Source: Nocardioides plantarum
GTDB lineage: Bacteria; Actinomycetota; Actinomycetes; Propionibacteriales; Nocardioidaceae
Length of the DNA: 64,000 nt
NCBI RefSeq assembly: GCF_006346395.1
Contig: NZ_VDMS01000002.1
Location: forward strand, 1-64,000
Direction: 5' to 3'
A model generated the notes under the pieces. It made no database searches. It saw only the letters and a program-made list of their open reading frames with translations, and was not told where the DNA came from. Numbering within the stretch: the stretch's first letter is position 1; each line of letters starts with the position of its first letter. This document shows positions 18,855 to 27,443 of this stretch, piece by piece. The position numbers and the translations under genes were made by a program.

Positions 18855-19765
18855 TGTACCCGCTCGTCCGCGAGCTGGCCGCCGACGGGATCCCCGTTGC
18901 GGTGACGTGCCGGGTCCTCAAGATCGCCCGCCAGCCCTACTACCGCTGGCTTCGTAGCCCGGTCACCGGCGCCGAGCTGGCCGCGGCCTACCGCGCCAAC
19001 GCCCTGTTCGACGCGCATCGTGAGGACCCTGAGTTCGGCTACCGGTTCCTGCTCGACGAGGCCGAAGAGGTCGGCGAGTCGATGGCCGAGCGGACGGCCT
19101 GGAAGTACTGCTCGCAGCTGGGTTGGTGGTCCTCGCACGGCAAAAAGCGCGGCAGCAACGCCAAGAAGCCAGGACCACCGGTCCACGACGACCTGTGCGC
19201 GATCACCGACAAGCACGGAGTGACTCGCCACGAGTTCAAGGCCACCAGCCTGAACGAGCTGTGGCTCAGCGACATCACCGAACACTGGACCGGCGAAGGC
19301 AAGCTCTACCTCTGCGCCATCAAGGACGCCTACTCCAACCGGATCGTCGGCTACTCCATCGACTCACGCATGCAGTCGTCCCTGGCGGTCACGGCGCTGA
19401 ACAACGCTGCTGCTCGCCGCCGCATCGAGGGTGTTGATGTGGCCGGCTGTGTGATCCACACCGACCGCGGGTCGCAATTTCGGAGCAGGAAGTTCGTCCA
19501 CGCCATCAACCGCCACTCGATGGTCGGCTCCATGGGCCGAGTCGGAGCCGCAGGCGACAACGCAGCCATGGAGTCGTTCTTCGCGCTCTTGCAGAAGAAC
19601 GTCCTCAACCAACGCGCGTGGGCCACACGTCAGGAGCTGCGGATCGCCATCGTGACCTGGATCGAGAAGACCTACCACCGACGCCGTCGACAAGCCGCCC
19701 TCGGAAGATTGACCCCAGTCGAATTCGAACTGATCATGAATCCAACCGCGACCCAAGCGGCCTAA
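18851..19765 (+). CDS. IS3-family transposase OrfB (DDE integrase core)
   Basis: This 304-residue catalytic part has an N-terminal HTH-21 region followed by an rve domain. The DDE triad is in LSDITEHW, IHTDRGSQF and NAAMESFF. Its reading frame is -1 relative to OrfA and overlaps it by four bases. The slippery GGGAAAA at 18845-18851 lies in the right phase (G GGA AAA) for production of an OrfAB fusion. An ATG at 18851 could also give separate OrfB by coupling. Confidence 0.92.
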   Translation: MMYPLVRELAADGIPVAVTCRVLKIARQPYYRWLRSPVTGAELAAAYRANALFDAHREDPEFGYRFLLDEAEEVGESMAERTAWKYCSQLGWWSSHGKKRGSNAKKPGPPVHDDLCAITDKHGVTRHEFKATSLNELWLSDITEHWTGEGKLYLCAIKDAYSNRIVGYSIDSRMQSSLAVTALNNAAARRRIEGVDVAGCVIHTDRGSQFRSRKFVHAINRHSMVGSMGRVGAAGDNAAMESFFALLQKNVLNQRAWATRQELRIAIVTWIEKTYHRRRRQAALGRLTPVEFELIMNPTATQAA

Positions 19766-20715
19766 CCGAACCTGTCACCCATTCGTGCAGCAGTCCCGCC
19801 TATGACTTGCGGGTGTTCTTCTCGGTGGTGGGTGTGGCGCCGCAGGAGGTGACGCCGCGTGAGGTTATGGCGTTCATGACTGCTCAGCGCGCCGGGAAGT
19901 CTTCAATCAGCGGCACCGGCGGCCCGCTTGTCTCGGTGGCCGGTGATGAGTCGGGGGTCTCGAACCGGACCCTGCGGCGCCGGCTCTCGGTGGTGTCCGG
20001 GCTACGCCTACCTTGTCGCGCGCGGCGACGTGGCGAAGAACCCGGTCCCGCGCGGTCTGCCGACCCGACGCGAACGCAACCGCCCGAACCAGGGCGTGCC
20101 GCTGGTTCGCTCGTCGCGGACGGTGCCACGGATCCTGGCCCCCGACGAGGTCGACCAGCTCACCGCCGCGCTGCGGACCCACCGCGACCGCGCGATGCTG
20201 GCTGCGATGTAGCTCGGTGGGCTGCGGCGTTGCGAGGTCGTCGGGCTACGGGTGGAGGATCTACGGGTGGCCGAGCGGCGGGTCTTCATCGCCGACGGCA
20301 AGGGCGGTCACCAGCGACTGGTTCCGACCTCCTCGCGGTTCTTCGACCACGTCGCGGCTTACCTCGACGCCGAACGACCACCCGATGCCACCACCGATCA
20401 GCTGTTCGTGGTCTTGAAGCAAGGCGGTCGCGGCCGACCTTTGACCGCAGCAGGGCTCGACCAAATCCTTCTCACCGCACGCACCCGCGCCGGCATCGGC
20501 CACGCGACCTGCCACGCACTGCGCCACACCTGCCTGACCCGGCTGCGTGAAGCAGGGATGCCGCTCGAGGCCGTTCAGTCCCAAGCCGGGCACGCCTCGA
20601 TCGAAACGACCCGGATCTACCTCCATCTGGCCGATGACTGGTTGACCTCGCAGTACCGCAAGGCTGCCGAGGTCATCGATGCCTAGGTCTACGCCGCACG
20701 CCCGGCAGGTGCGCG

Positions 20716-20930
20716 ATGATTGCGCCCGAGCCGCTGGCGACCTGGGAGGAACTCTCAGTGCGCCCCGAACTTGTGCACGTCATGCAGCGCTACCTGGAGC
20801 AGATCGGGTGCTTGCTGCGACCCGGCAGCGTCTCGGGTGCCGATCTTGCCCTGCGTTCCTTCGGCGAGTTCCTCATCCAGTGCGCACCCGAGGTTCCCAC
20901 GACGGACCCGCGGACCCGGGCAGACCATGA
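20716..20930 (+). pseudogene. N-terminal fragment of a second tyrosine recombinase
   Basis: ATG 20716 opens about 70 residues resembling the SAM-like core-binding domain of recombinases (HVMQRYLEQIGCLLRPGSV, LALRSFGEFLIQCAPEV). The similarity then stops, and the antiporter gene begins on the other strand 30 bases later. The whole catalytic domain is missing, so this is a truncated remnant. It follows the first broken recombinase by 29 bases, as in tandem recombinase operons. The break point near 20920-20930 probably marks a deletion or junction when the cargo was acquired. Confidence 0.7.
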
Positions 20931-20958
20931 TCTCTACCGGGCCACGTGCTCAGCAGAA

Positions 20959-22029
20959 CTATCCGACAGCGGCGATCGAGAACAGGCCGGCGACGCCGAG
21001 TGCGTACAGCGCCAGGACCACCCAGGAGTCCAGCCCCATCCGAGCCGTGCGCCGCTCGGGCCGGAAGACCAGGCCCGCGGCGTAGACCAGGGTCAGCAGC
21101 ATGGCAAGGGCGGTGAGATAGATGTCAGTGTCCTGGGCCTGTGGCAGGACTGATTGCCCCGAGATCAGACCCGCGAGCAGGAACAGGACGGGCAGGAACG
21201 CGTTGCCACCGAAGATGTCACTCATCGCCAGCTGGTAGTCACCCTGGCGCACCGACGTCAGACCGGTCGACAGCTCGGGCAGAGAGGTCGCCGCCGCCAG
21301 GACGGTGGCGCCAAAGAGCACACCAGACAAACCGATGTCACCGGCGATGGCGTCTCCACTGCGCTCCAGGACCACGCCGGCGACGAGGGTGACCAAGGCC
21401 GCGACCCCGAACACGATCGCGGCACGCGAGGTCGCCACGCCCTTCTCGGTGGCCTTCTGCTCTGTCTGTGCTCGGGAGTGGCCACGCGGGGGGTCCTGGT
21501 TGTCAGGGGCCTCGCCGGCCTCGTGCCAGGGCAGAGACTGGCTGGCCCGGCGCAGCAGCAGCAGACCGACCACCCACAGCCCCGCGATCAGCACCGCGCC
21601 GGGCTCGAGCCGAAACACGATCAGGTCCGCCGGCAACTGGCTGCCGGCCACGACCACGGCAAGGATCGCGACCACCAGCACGGCCTCCAGGACCAGGACG
21701 AGCGATGCTGCCCGGTAGGTGAGGGGTCGGGCTCCCCTGACGCCGAAGGCGTCGAGGAGGACCAAGACGACGGTCTGTATGGCGATCCCGCCCAAGATGT
21801 TGCCGACCGCGACCCCGACGTTCCCGGCCAACGACGCGCTGACCACGATGGCAATCTCCGGCAGGTTGGTCGCAACCGCGAGCAAGACCAGGCCTCCGAG
21901 CGCGGAGCCCAAGCCGAGCCGGGTGGCCAACACGTCGGTCTGCCTCGACAACTGCACACCAGCGACCCAGATGGCACCCGCAGCTCCGACGAAGATCAAC
22001 AACAACCAGGCGAGCGGGAGCGTGGACAC
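20959..22029 (-). CDS. sodium/calcium exchanger (CaCA family) membrane protein
   Basis: The 356-residue protein has about ten membrane helices and two inverted alpha repeats. The first has AVATNLPEIAIVVSAS and VGNILGGIA, the second AAATSLPELSTGLTS and SDIFGGNAF. The paired acidic residues in these repeats coordinate the ion. Members exchange Ca2+ or other divalent cations for Na+ or H+ across the membrane. A hydrophilic loop with PPRGHSRAQTEQ separates the halves. The GTG start at 22029 is supported by AGGAGA a few bases upstream; a TTG at 22059 has no such site. The gene lies as cargo between recombinase debris and a broken SnoaL-like gene. Confidence 0.85.
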   Translation of the reverse strand: MSTLPLAWLLLIFVGAAGAIWVAGVQLSRQTDVLATRLGLGSALGGLVLLAVATNLPEIAIVVSASLAGNVGVAVGNILGGIAIQTVVLVLLDAFGVRGARPLTYRAASLVLVLEAVLVVAILAVVVAGSQLPADLIVFRLEPGAVLIAGLWVVGLLLLRRASQSLPWHEAGEAPDNQDPPRGHSRAQTEQKATEKGVATSRAAIVFGVAALVTLVAGVVLERSGDAIAGDIGLSGVLFGATVLAAATSLPELSTGLTSVRQGDYQLAMSDIFGGNAFLPVLFLLAGLISGQSVLPQAQDTDIYLTALAMLLTLVYAAGLVFRPERRTARMGLDSWVVLALYALGVAGLFSIAAVG

Positions 22030-22207
22030 AGATCTCCTGGATGCGTGACGACAATGCAAGACAACGATAGTCGAGTCCGATCATCGACGGGACGCGACCA
22101 CCCGGGCCACACCCCAGCATCCGCCCCACCCACGCGAGGCAGTTCAGTCGTGCCGCGGCTCAGCACCAGTCTCACGACGAGAACGCGTCTCGACCAAGGA
22201 GTCAACA

Positions 22208-22625
22208 ATGAGCAAGGACACGAACATCACAGCACAACAAGCCTTTGGCGAGGCTGTCAACACTGGTGACCCTCACGGCTCTGCATGACTTGGTCGCCGA
22301 CGGCAAGGTCGATCACGACCCCACCCCGGGCCAGGTGGACGGAGCGGCTGGCTTCGTGGCCTTCTTCAACGAGATGCGTGCTGCCTTCCCCGACCTCCAT
22401 GTCGAGGTCGAGGTCGAGCACCTTGTGGCCGACGACGACAACGTCGCCTTCGCCTACACGCTGACCGGCACTCACGACGGGCCCGTCCAAGGCCACGGCA
22501 CGACTGGCAAGCCGTTCGCGGTCCGCGGGGTGCAGATCAGCAAATTCGACGAGAACGCCACGCTCGTCGAGCGCTGGGGCGACACTGACGAAGCCGGCAT
22601 CATGTCGCAACTCGGACTCGCCTGA
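22208..22625 (+). pseudogene. SnoaL-like ester-cyclase family gene with one-base frameshift
   Basis: AAGGAG six bases upstream and ATG 22208 begin MSKDTNITAQQAFGEAVN, which runs into a stop at about 22289. The remainder of a typical SnoaL-like NTF2-fold protein continues in the next frame: LHDLVADGKVDHDPTPGQ, AAFPDLHVEVE and ERWGDTDEAGIMSQLG. The total of 418 bases is one more than a multiple of three, so one inserted base near GACCCTC (22272-22278) explains it. Either the gene is recently inactivated or the sequence has an error. Restored, the protein would have 138 residues. Function unknown beyond the fold. Confidence 0.8.
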
Positions 22626-22894
22626 GCATCGCACCGGCAGACACCGACGGCAGGTCCATTGACGGTGTGCGCTCCTGCCGTACCAAAGCTGCTACGCCAA
22701 CGCAGGAGTCCCCCGTCACCGGCCAGTCGGGGTATGCCCATCGAGCCAGCGCCTGACCAGACGGGTCGGCCGTCGCGGTGAGTCGGGCTCTGGAACACGC
22801 CGAGACGGCGAGGTCAAGTCCCCGGTGGTGGTGTAGAGCTGCGTGATCCTGGGCGGCTCGCGCATGAGGTTCGGTCGCGGGTCCCAAGGCGGTC

Positions 22895-23266
22895 TCACAA
22901 CATCGCGGCGGCGACCGCGAAGCCACCCGCGCAGGCGCCCAGTCCGAGGGCCAGGCTTGCGACACTGTTGGCTGCGGCGGTCAGGACCGACCCTTGCTCG
23001 AGCAGCCGGATGGTCTCGAACCCGAAGGTAGAGAAGGTCGTGAGCGCTCCGCAGAACCCGGTGCCGACCAACGTCAGCACCCACCCCGGCGCCCCGAGGT
23101 CGATGACCGCGGCTGCGGTGACGCCCAAGATCAGGGAGCCGAGGACGTTGACGGTGAAGGTGCCCCAGGGGAAGACGCTGTCGTGTCGGGACTGCACGAA
23201 CAGGTCGGTGAGGTAGCGCAGGGGCGCGCCGATCGCGCCGCCGAGCAGCACCATCGCGACCGTCAC
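22895..23266 (-). CDS. crcB: fluoride channel subunit CrcB/Fluc (second copy)
   Basis: This 123-residue protein has four membrane helices. Fluc family motifs include GGAIGAPLRY near the start, FTVNVLGSLILG, and GFCGALTTFSTFGFE with the TTFSTF signature lining the fluoride path. Fluc channels export F- and work as antiparallel dimers; two-gene loci often encode a heterodimer with one subunit in each orientation. GTG 23266 overlaps the stop of the upstream DUF190 reading frame in a GTGA, so translation is coupled. It is the last gene of the fluoride unit. Confidence 0.9.
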   Translation of the reverse strand: MTVAMVLLGGAIGAPLRYLTDLFVQSRHDSVFPWGTFTVNVLGSLILGVTAAAVIDLGAPGWVLTLVGTGFCGALTTFSTFGFETIRLLEQGSVLTAAANSVASLALGLGACAGGFAVAAAML

Positions 23267-23624
23267 CGGTGGTCCTCTGCTCGTCCGGACGGGCGGCGGC
23301 CGGCGTACCGGACGACCTCGACCGGGTCCAGGATCACCAGCCCCTCGATCTCAAGTCCTCCAGCTCGGGGAGGAAGGCCCGGATCCGTTCCTCGGCGTCG
23401 ACGATGCATATTGCGACGGGGAGGTCCTCGCTCAGCGACAACAGCCGGGTGGTGGGGATGTAGTTGGACTTGCCGAACCCCTCGATGCCGCGCAGGACGC
23501 TGGCGCCGGCGAGTCCAGCCCGGTGTGCCCGGTGCACGATCTCGGTGTAGACCGGGTGGTGGTGGGTCTGGTCGGACTCCCCCACCATGATGGTCAGCCT
23601 GGTCGCAGGCCCTTCTAGCGTCAT
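23263..23624 (-). pseudogene. DUF190 family gene between the two crcB genes, frameshifted
   Basis: ATG 23624 overlaps the crcB1 stop (ATGA). The reading [52 protein letters not shown] is typical of DUF190, a small GlnB-like fold protein common beside crcB. It meets a stop at 23334 after [12 protein letters not shown]. The next frame continues [17 protein letters not shown] and ends at 23263 in perfect GTGA overlap with crcB2. The 362 bases fall one short of a multiple of three, so a one-base deletion near 23352-23358 is implied. The preserved overlap suggests a very recent mutation or a sequencing error. Confidence 0.8.
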
Positions 23625-24199
23625 GAATTCCTCACTTGGTAATCGGTGGGCTCGATGGTGGACTGCTCGGGGTGCCGACGCCGTCGTCGGCGCGGCCATC
23701 CGAACGCCACCATGCGTGCGGAAGCGATGCCGAGCCACACCGCGCACAGCCCGACCAGCAGCGACCCGCCCAGATAGGTGAAGGCGGTGACCAGCTGGCC
23801 CTCGGCGAGCAAGTGCCGGGTCTCCAGCATGTAGGCCGAGAACGTCGTGTAGCCGCCCAGGACGCCGACGCCGAGGAAGGGGCGCAGGTAGCGACGTGGT
23901 GGCCACACGTCGAGTACGAACACCATCAGCGCGCCGAGGGCGAAGCCCCCGGAGATGTTCTCGATGAACGTCGCCCACGGAAAGGTCGAGCCCGTCCACG
24001 GGACGAGTGCCCCGACACCCCACCGGGCCAGGCTCCCCAGGGCTCCGCCGGCACTGATGGCCAGCAGCACGTCCCACCGCGACCTCAGAAAGGAGAGCCA
24101 ACGGTGCGGCCCGTTCGCGACGGTGTCCGTCGCCGTGTCGGGATCCATGGGGAGGTTGACCAGGCGATCGACCGCCATGGGGTCATTGCTTTCGGGCAC
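23621..24199 (-). CDS. crcB: fluoride channel subunit CrcB/Fluc (first copy)
   Basis: This 192-residue Fluc subunit has a longer N-terminus (about 45 residues) than the second copy and a basic C-terminal tail. Motifs are [28 protein letters not shown] and [15 protein letters not shown]. With the second copy it probably forms a dual-topology fluoride channel. The GTG start at 24199 has AGGAG five bases upstream, and that site can pair into a hairpin that overlaps the riboswitch. An ATG at 24178 would also be in frame but lacks a ribosome site. It leads the operon crcB1-DUF190-crcB2, all with four-base overlaps. Confidence 0.9.
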   Translation of the reverse strand: MPESNDPMAVDRLVNLPMDPDTATDTVANGPHRWLSFLRSRWDVLLAISAGGALGSLARWGVGALVPWTGSTFPWATFIENISGGFALGALMVFVLDVWPPRRYLRPFLGVGVLGGYTTFSAYMLETRHLLAEGQLVTAFTYLGGSLLVGLCAVWLGIASARMVAFGWPRRRRRRHPEQSTIEPTDYQVRNS

Positions 24200-24206
24200 A
24201 CGAACT

Positions 24207-24283
24207 CCTACCTGTCTCAGGTAGGGACTGTTGGTGGCCCGGCGCCACGGTTGTCGGCGAGCCCCACCGCCATCGTGTGCGCC
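24207..24283 (-). promoter_or_regulatory. fluoride riboswitch candidate upstream of crcB
   Basis: On the minus strand, GATGGCG, CTCGCC and ACAACCG are followed by a GTGGC/GCCAC stem and then AGTCCCTACC, in the order of the crcB-motif fluoride aptamer. The trailing CCTACC can instead pair with CAGGTAGG in an 8-bp hairpin (24207-24225) that includes part of the AGGAG ribosome site of crcB1. GCACACGA at the 5' side also matches TCGTGTGC across the start codon. Position before two crcB genes supports the call. No covariance search was run. Confidence 0.68.
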
Positions 24284-24381
24284 CATGCTAACCAACTCCG
24301 GGCCACGCGGGCGACCCGACCGCCCGGACACGTCACCGCCCCCACGCAGCGTCTGAGAACGCTGGCGACATCGCCGCAGGC

Positions 24382-25524
24382 TCAGGCCGGGGCGCGCAGG
24401 AGGTGGCCGGAGAACACACCCCGCCCGGTACGAACCGCCACCGTGCCCCAAGCGACCAGGAGACCGGTGTAGAAGACCACTGCGGCGAACACCAGAAAGT
24501 GCGCACCCGTAATGGCTGCCAGTCCTGACGTCCCGGTGACGACCGTGCCGACCGGGAAGGTGAAGGACCACCAGGTCAGCGAGAAGGGCATGCCTGCTCG
24601 CACGGTGCGGATCGTGATGGCGATCGCGAGCGCCAGCCACAACATGGCGAACCCCCACATGGGTGCGCCATAGACGAGCCCCACGGCCTCGAAGGCGCGC
24701 CCATACGGTGCGGGGTAGACGTCGACAGCTGTCGCGCCGAGGGTGTGCGCGGCGGTGATCGACTGGCCGAGCGGGCCGAGCACGATCCACAGCGTGGGCA
24801 CCGCGGCGGCGGCCCCGACCTTGTGGTGCACCAACCGGCTCCAGATCATCGTGATCACGACCAGGCTGGCCACGATGGTCAGGCCGAACATCATCGTGCA
24901 GGCCAGCTGCATGCTGAGCTGCCACTGACCGGCGGGCAGGTGGGGCAGCAGCAGCGGACCGGTGGCCGCGCTGACCATGGGCGGCACGACGGGCATCAGC
25001 CAGCCCCCGAAGGCCGCGTCCTGCTTCACCTCGTGGGTGGTGAAGGCCTTGTAGGGCACCGCCACCGCGGTCCAGAGACCGAGCAGGGTGCCGGCAGTCC
25101 AGAGCACGAAGTCCATGCCCACGGCTGTGCCCTGGCCGACTAGCGGCTGACCGACCAGCAGGGCGCCTGCCCCGACGGTCATCAGCGCCATGGCCGGGGC
25201 GCCGTAGAAGTGCGACATCGCCGGGTCGTCGAGGTGTCCCCGCGCGGTGCGGGGGTGCTGCGTCCAGTGGATGAGCGTGGCCATACTGATGACAGCGAGC
25301 AGGATCACGTCGAGCACCCACACGGCCCGTGCGAAGAGCAGCAGACCGGGGACCTCGACGGGCAAGGTCGCGGCGGCGTTCGCGACGATGCCGGTGCCCA
25401 TCACCGAGGCGAACCAGTTCGGACCGATAAATCCGAACGCGGGCCGTCCCTCGAGAGCGCTCAGGAAGGTACGACGATCCGCGGGGCGCACGCTGGAGCT
25501 GGTGCGGGATTCGAGAATGCTCAT
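24382..25524 (-). CDS. TDT family transporter (TehA/Mae1/SLAC1-like)
   Basis: This 380-residue protein has ten predicted membrane helices. FIGPNWFASVMGTGIVANAA is the typical first-helix sequence of the tellurite-resistance/dicarboxylate transporter family, and the later region SLTWWSFTFPVGTVVTGT matches the conserved penultimate helices. Members export anions such as sulfite or C4-dicarboxylates, or act as anion channels; the substrate here is unknown. ATG 25524 has CAGACT six bases upstream, a possible leaderless promoter. A LysR gene is divergent from it 93 bases away and probably regulates it. Confidence 0.82.
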   Translation of the reverse strand: MSILESRTSSSVRPADRRTFLSALEGRPAFGFIGPNWFASVMGTGIVANAAATLPVEVPGLLLFARAVWVLDVILLAVISMATLIHWTQHPRTARGHLDDPAMSHFYGAPAMALMTVGAGALLVGQPLVGQGTAVGMDFVLWTAGTLLGLWTAVAVPYKAFTTHEVKQDAAFGGWLMPVVPPMVSAATGPLLLPHLPAGQWQLSMQLACTMMFGLTIVASLVVITMIWSRLVHHKVGAAAAVPTLWIVLGPLGQSITAAHTLGATAVDVYPAPYGRAFEAVGLVYGAPMWGFAMLWLALAIAITIRTVRAGMPFSLTWWSFTFPVGTVVTGTSGLAAITGAHFLVFAAVVFYTGLLVAWGTVAVRTGRGVFSGHLLRAPA

Positions 25525-25580
25525 GACTTCAGTCTGCGAGCGCGCACAGTCGCTCAGTAGTCCCCGCCCAGCTGTGCATC

Positions 25581-25597
25581 CACAACCAAGGCTTGTG
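25581..25597. promoter_or_regulatory. inverted repeat, candidate LysR operator
   Basis: CACAA-N7-TTGTG lies in the 93-base divergent gap between the TDT transporter and its LysR gene, nine bases before the TAAGTT -10 of the regulator. LysR proteins usually bind such dyads and control both sides. This is based on position and symmetry only. Confidence 0.4.
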
Positions 25598-25617
25598 ACT
25601 ACCGGTAAGTTTGCCCT

Positions 25618-26541
25618 GTGTCTTCCCATCTTCCCGATCTCGATGGACTGCGGCTGCTCGTAGGCATCGCCCGCCATGGCAGCATCGGTGGCACGGCACG
25701 CGCCAACGGCATGAGCCAGCAGGCCGCGTCCGAACGTGTGCGGGGAATGGAGGCCCAGACAGGGCTGACGCTCGTGCGACGCGGCGCACGTGGATCACAG
25801 CTCACCGAGGCCGGCGTGGTCGTAGCCGAGTGGGCGGCGCGGCTGCTCGATCTAGCCGACGAGGTAGACACCGCGATCGAGGGGTTGCGCGGCGACCGCA
25901 GTCGCGAGCTCGTGGTGTGGGCCAGCATGACGATCGCGGAGAGTCTCATCCCCCGCTGGCTGGTGCAGTTGCGCCAACGACAGCTTGGCGAGGGCTACCG
26001 GGCGACGGCTGTGAGTCTCAATGCCTCCAACAGCCGAGACGTGGTCGAAGCGGTTCGCGCAGGAACAGCCCACGTGGGCTTCGTCGAGGGAGTCGAGGCG
26101 CCGGCGGCGGTGCGGTCGGTGACCGTCGCCCAGGACGAGCTCGTTCTGGTCGCGGCGGCCGGCACACCGCTGAGTCGACGACGCACCCCGCTGTTGCCCG
26201 AGGAGGTGGCAGAACTTGCGCTGACCAGTCGTGAGCAGGGCTCGGGAACCCGCGAGGTTCTTGAGATCGCCTTGGCCAAACATGGCTTGGCGGTGGGCGA
26301 CCCGGAGGTGGAGCTCACCACCGCGACCGCCGTCCGCGAAGCAGTCCTTGCCGGCAGCGCGCCGGCGTTCCTCAGCCGTCGCGTCGTCGCGCGCGACGTG
26401 GATTCCGGGAGCCTGAGCGTCGTGGCCGTACTGGACCTCGATCTGCGACGGTACTTCCGCGCCGTCTGGGTCGGAACCAAGAACCCGCCGGCCGGGGTAG
26501 TGCGTGACCTCGTCGCGATCGCGCGTGCGGCTGAGCGCTGA
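25618..26541 (+). CDS. LysR family transcriptional regulator
   Basis: The 307-residue protein has an N-terminal winged HTH (LRLLVGIARHGSIGGTARAN, MSQQAASERVRGMEAQTGL) and a periplasmic-binding-like effector domain with GTAHVGFVEG and a hinge near residue 160. Arrangement opposite the TDT transporter suggests it senses that transporter's substrate. GTG 25618 has TAAGTT (25606-25611) six bases upstream, making a leaderless start likely. The HTH lacks nothing obvious. It is among the better conserved island genes. Confidence 0.87.
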   Translation: MSSHLPDLDGLRLLVGIARHGSIGGTARANGMSQQAASERVRGMEAQTGLTLVRRGARGSQLTEAGVVVAEWAARLLDLADEVDTAIEGLRGDRSRELVVWASMTIAESLIPRWLVQLRQRQLGEGYRATAVSLNASNSRDVVEAVRAGTAHVGFVEGVEAPAAVRSVTVAQDELVLVAAAGTPLSRRRTPLLPEEVAELALTSREQGSGTREVLEIALAKHGLAVGDPEVELTTATAVREAVLAGSAPAFLSRRVVARDVDSGSLSVVAVLDLDLRRYFRAVWVGTKNPPAGVVRDLVAIARAAER

Positions 26542-26750
26542 CCACCAGAGCGCCTACACAATGAACTGGTGGCCCACGAAGTGGAGCCGGGTGCGGGCAC
26601 ATGGCTCGCCGCTGGTTCGGCATAGGGTTTCCTTTGTGACGTCGCCGCCGCATGTACGGGATGAGCAGGCGTTCCCGCTCCCGCTGGCCGCCGGATTCGC
26701 GGGCATCTGCCTGGCTGTCGGTGTTGCGCCCGTGGGCTGGAGCGGACACC

Positions 26751-27359
26751 GTGCTGGCTGACCCCGCCAGCAAACGAGCGCGCGTCCACGACGACCCGGT
26801 TGGCCGCTTGAACGAGCTGGCCGAACGGTGGCGGTTAGCAGGCCCGAGCAGTTCCAGGTTCGTGCCCTGGTTCGACCCCGACGGCGCGGGCACCCGCGCC
26901 CAGGTCCTGCTGCTGATGGAGGCGCCGGGGCCCAGGACGGTCGCCGCGGGCGACCTCGGCTTCAGTTCGCTCGACAACGACGATCCCACCACCCGTCAGG
27001 TCCGTCGGGCGCTGACCCCCTCCAGGCTCGACCCGGCGCAGTGCCTGCGGTGGAACGTCGTCCCCTGGGCGTTGACCGGACCTGATGGTCGGCGCCGCAG
27101 CCCCCGGGTCGATGACCTGGAAGACGCCCGGCCCGCCTTGAGCGCGCTGCTCGCCGAGCTGGTCGACCTCCGGGTGGTCGTGCCCCTCGGCAGCGCGGCG
27201 CTCGAGGGCTGGATGAGGTACCTCACGCTCGCCGAGCATCCGGTCGTCGTCCCCACCCTGGCCGTTCCCCATCCCTCACCCGTCAACGGACACCGGCGCC
27301 AGGAGGCTCTCCAGCGGACCACCGCCGCACTGGAACGAGCCGCAGATCTCTGCCGGTGA
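26751..27359 (+). CDS. uracil-DNA glycosylase-like protein
   Basis: The 202-residue protein resembles the UDG superfamily. VLLLMEAPGPRT near residue 50 corresponds to the water-activating motif region, CLRWNVVPWALTG to the central strand, VVVPLGSAALEG to a conserved strand, and PHPSPVNG to the leucine-loop (HPSP) motif. Family members remove uracil or deaminated bases from DNA, but divergent ones lack activity. GGAG about eight bases before GTG 26751 supports this start. It is a solo island gene. The assignment rests on motif order and is moderate; the Asp of canonical motif 1 is not evident. Confidence 0.65.
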   Translation: MLADPASKRARVHDDPVGRLNELAERWRLAGPSSSRFVPWFDPDGAGTRAQVLLLMEAPGPRTVAAGDLGFSSLDNDDPTTRQVRRALTPSRLDPAQCLRWNVVPWALTGPDGRRRSPRVDDLEDARPALSALLAELVDLRVVVPLGSAALEGWMRYLTLAEHPVVVPTLAVPHPSPVNGHRRQEALQRTTAALERAADLCR

Positions 27360-27443
27360 GCGGCCCACTCCCTGGTGCGAAGCCAATTGCCGCCGACCCC
27401 TCGTAGGCGCACGTCGGCCACCAGGCGACCTACTGTGGCGGAC

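Larger units (their letters stand above)
18492..19797 (+). mobile_element. IS3-family insertion sequence, complete
   Basis: The 1306-bp element has imperfect terminal inverted repeats beginning GGGACTGCTGCACG at both ends, with two mismatches over the 24 bases after the first G. It is flanked by a 3-bp GCC duplication (18489-18491 and 19798-19800). It carries orfA and orfB with a frameshift window between them. Both ends and genes look intact, so it may still be active. It sits inside the recombinase gene. Confidence 0.93.
18420..20686 (+). pseudogene. tyrosine recombinase broken by an IS element, a frameshift and a stop
   Basis: Codons from 18420 (VKLLDDYLDFVASRC...) stop at the IS insertion at 18491 and resume at 19798. 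Removing the IS and one GCC copy restores LATAYDLRVFF in frame. A second lesion near 20000 shifts the frame around SVVSG/YAYLVARG, and an in-frame TAG lies at 20210-20212 where TTG is expected (AAM-LGGLRR). The C-terminal half keeps the catalytic motifs LGGLRRCEVVGLR, HALRHTCLTRL and GHASIETTRIYLHL. Three independent lesions mean it is dead. It resembles recombinases that occur in tandem groups on mobile elements, and the next fragment supports that. Confidence 0.88.
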
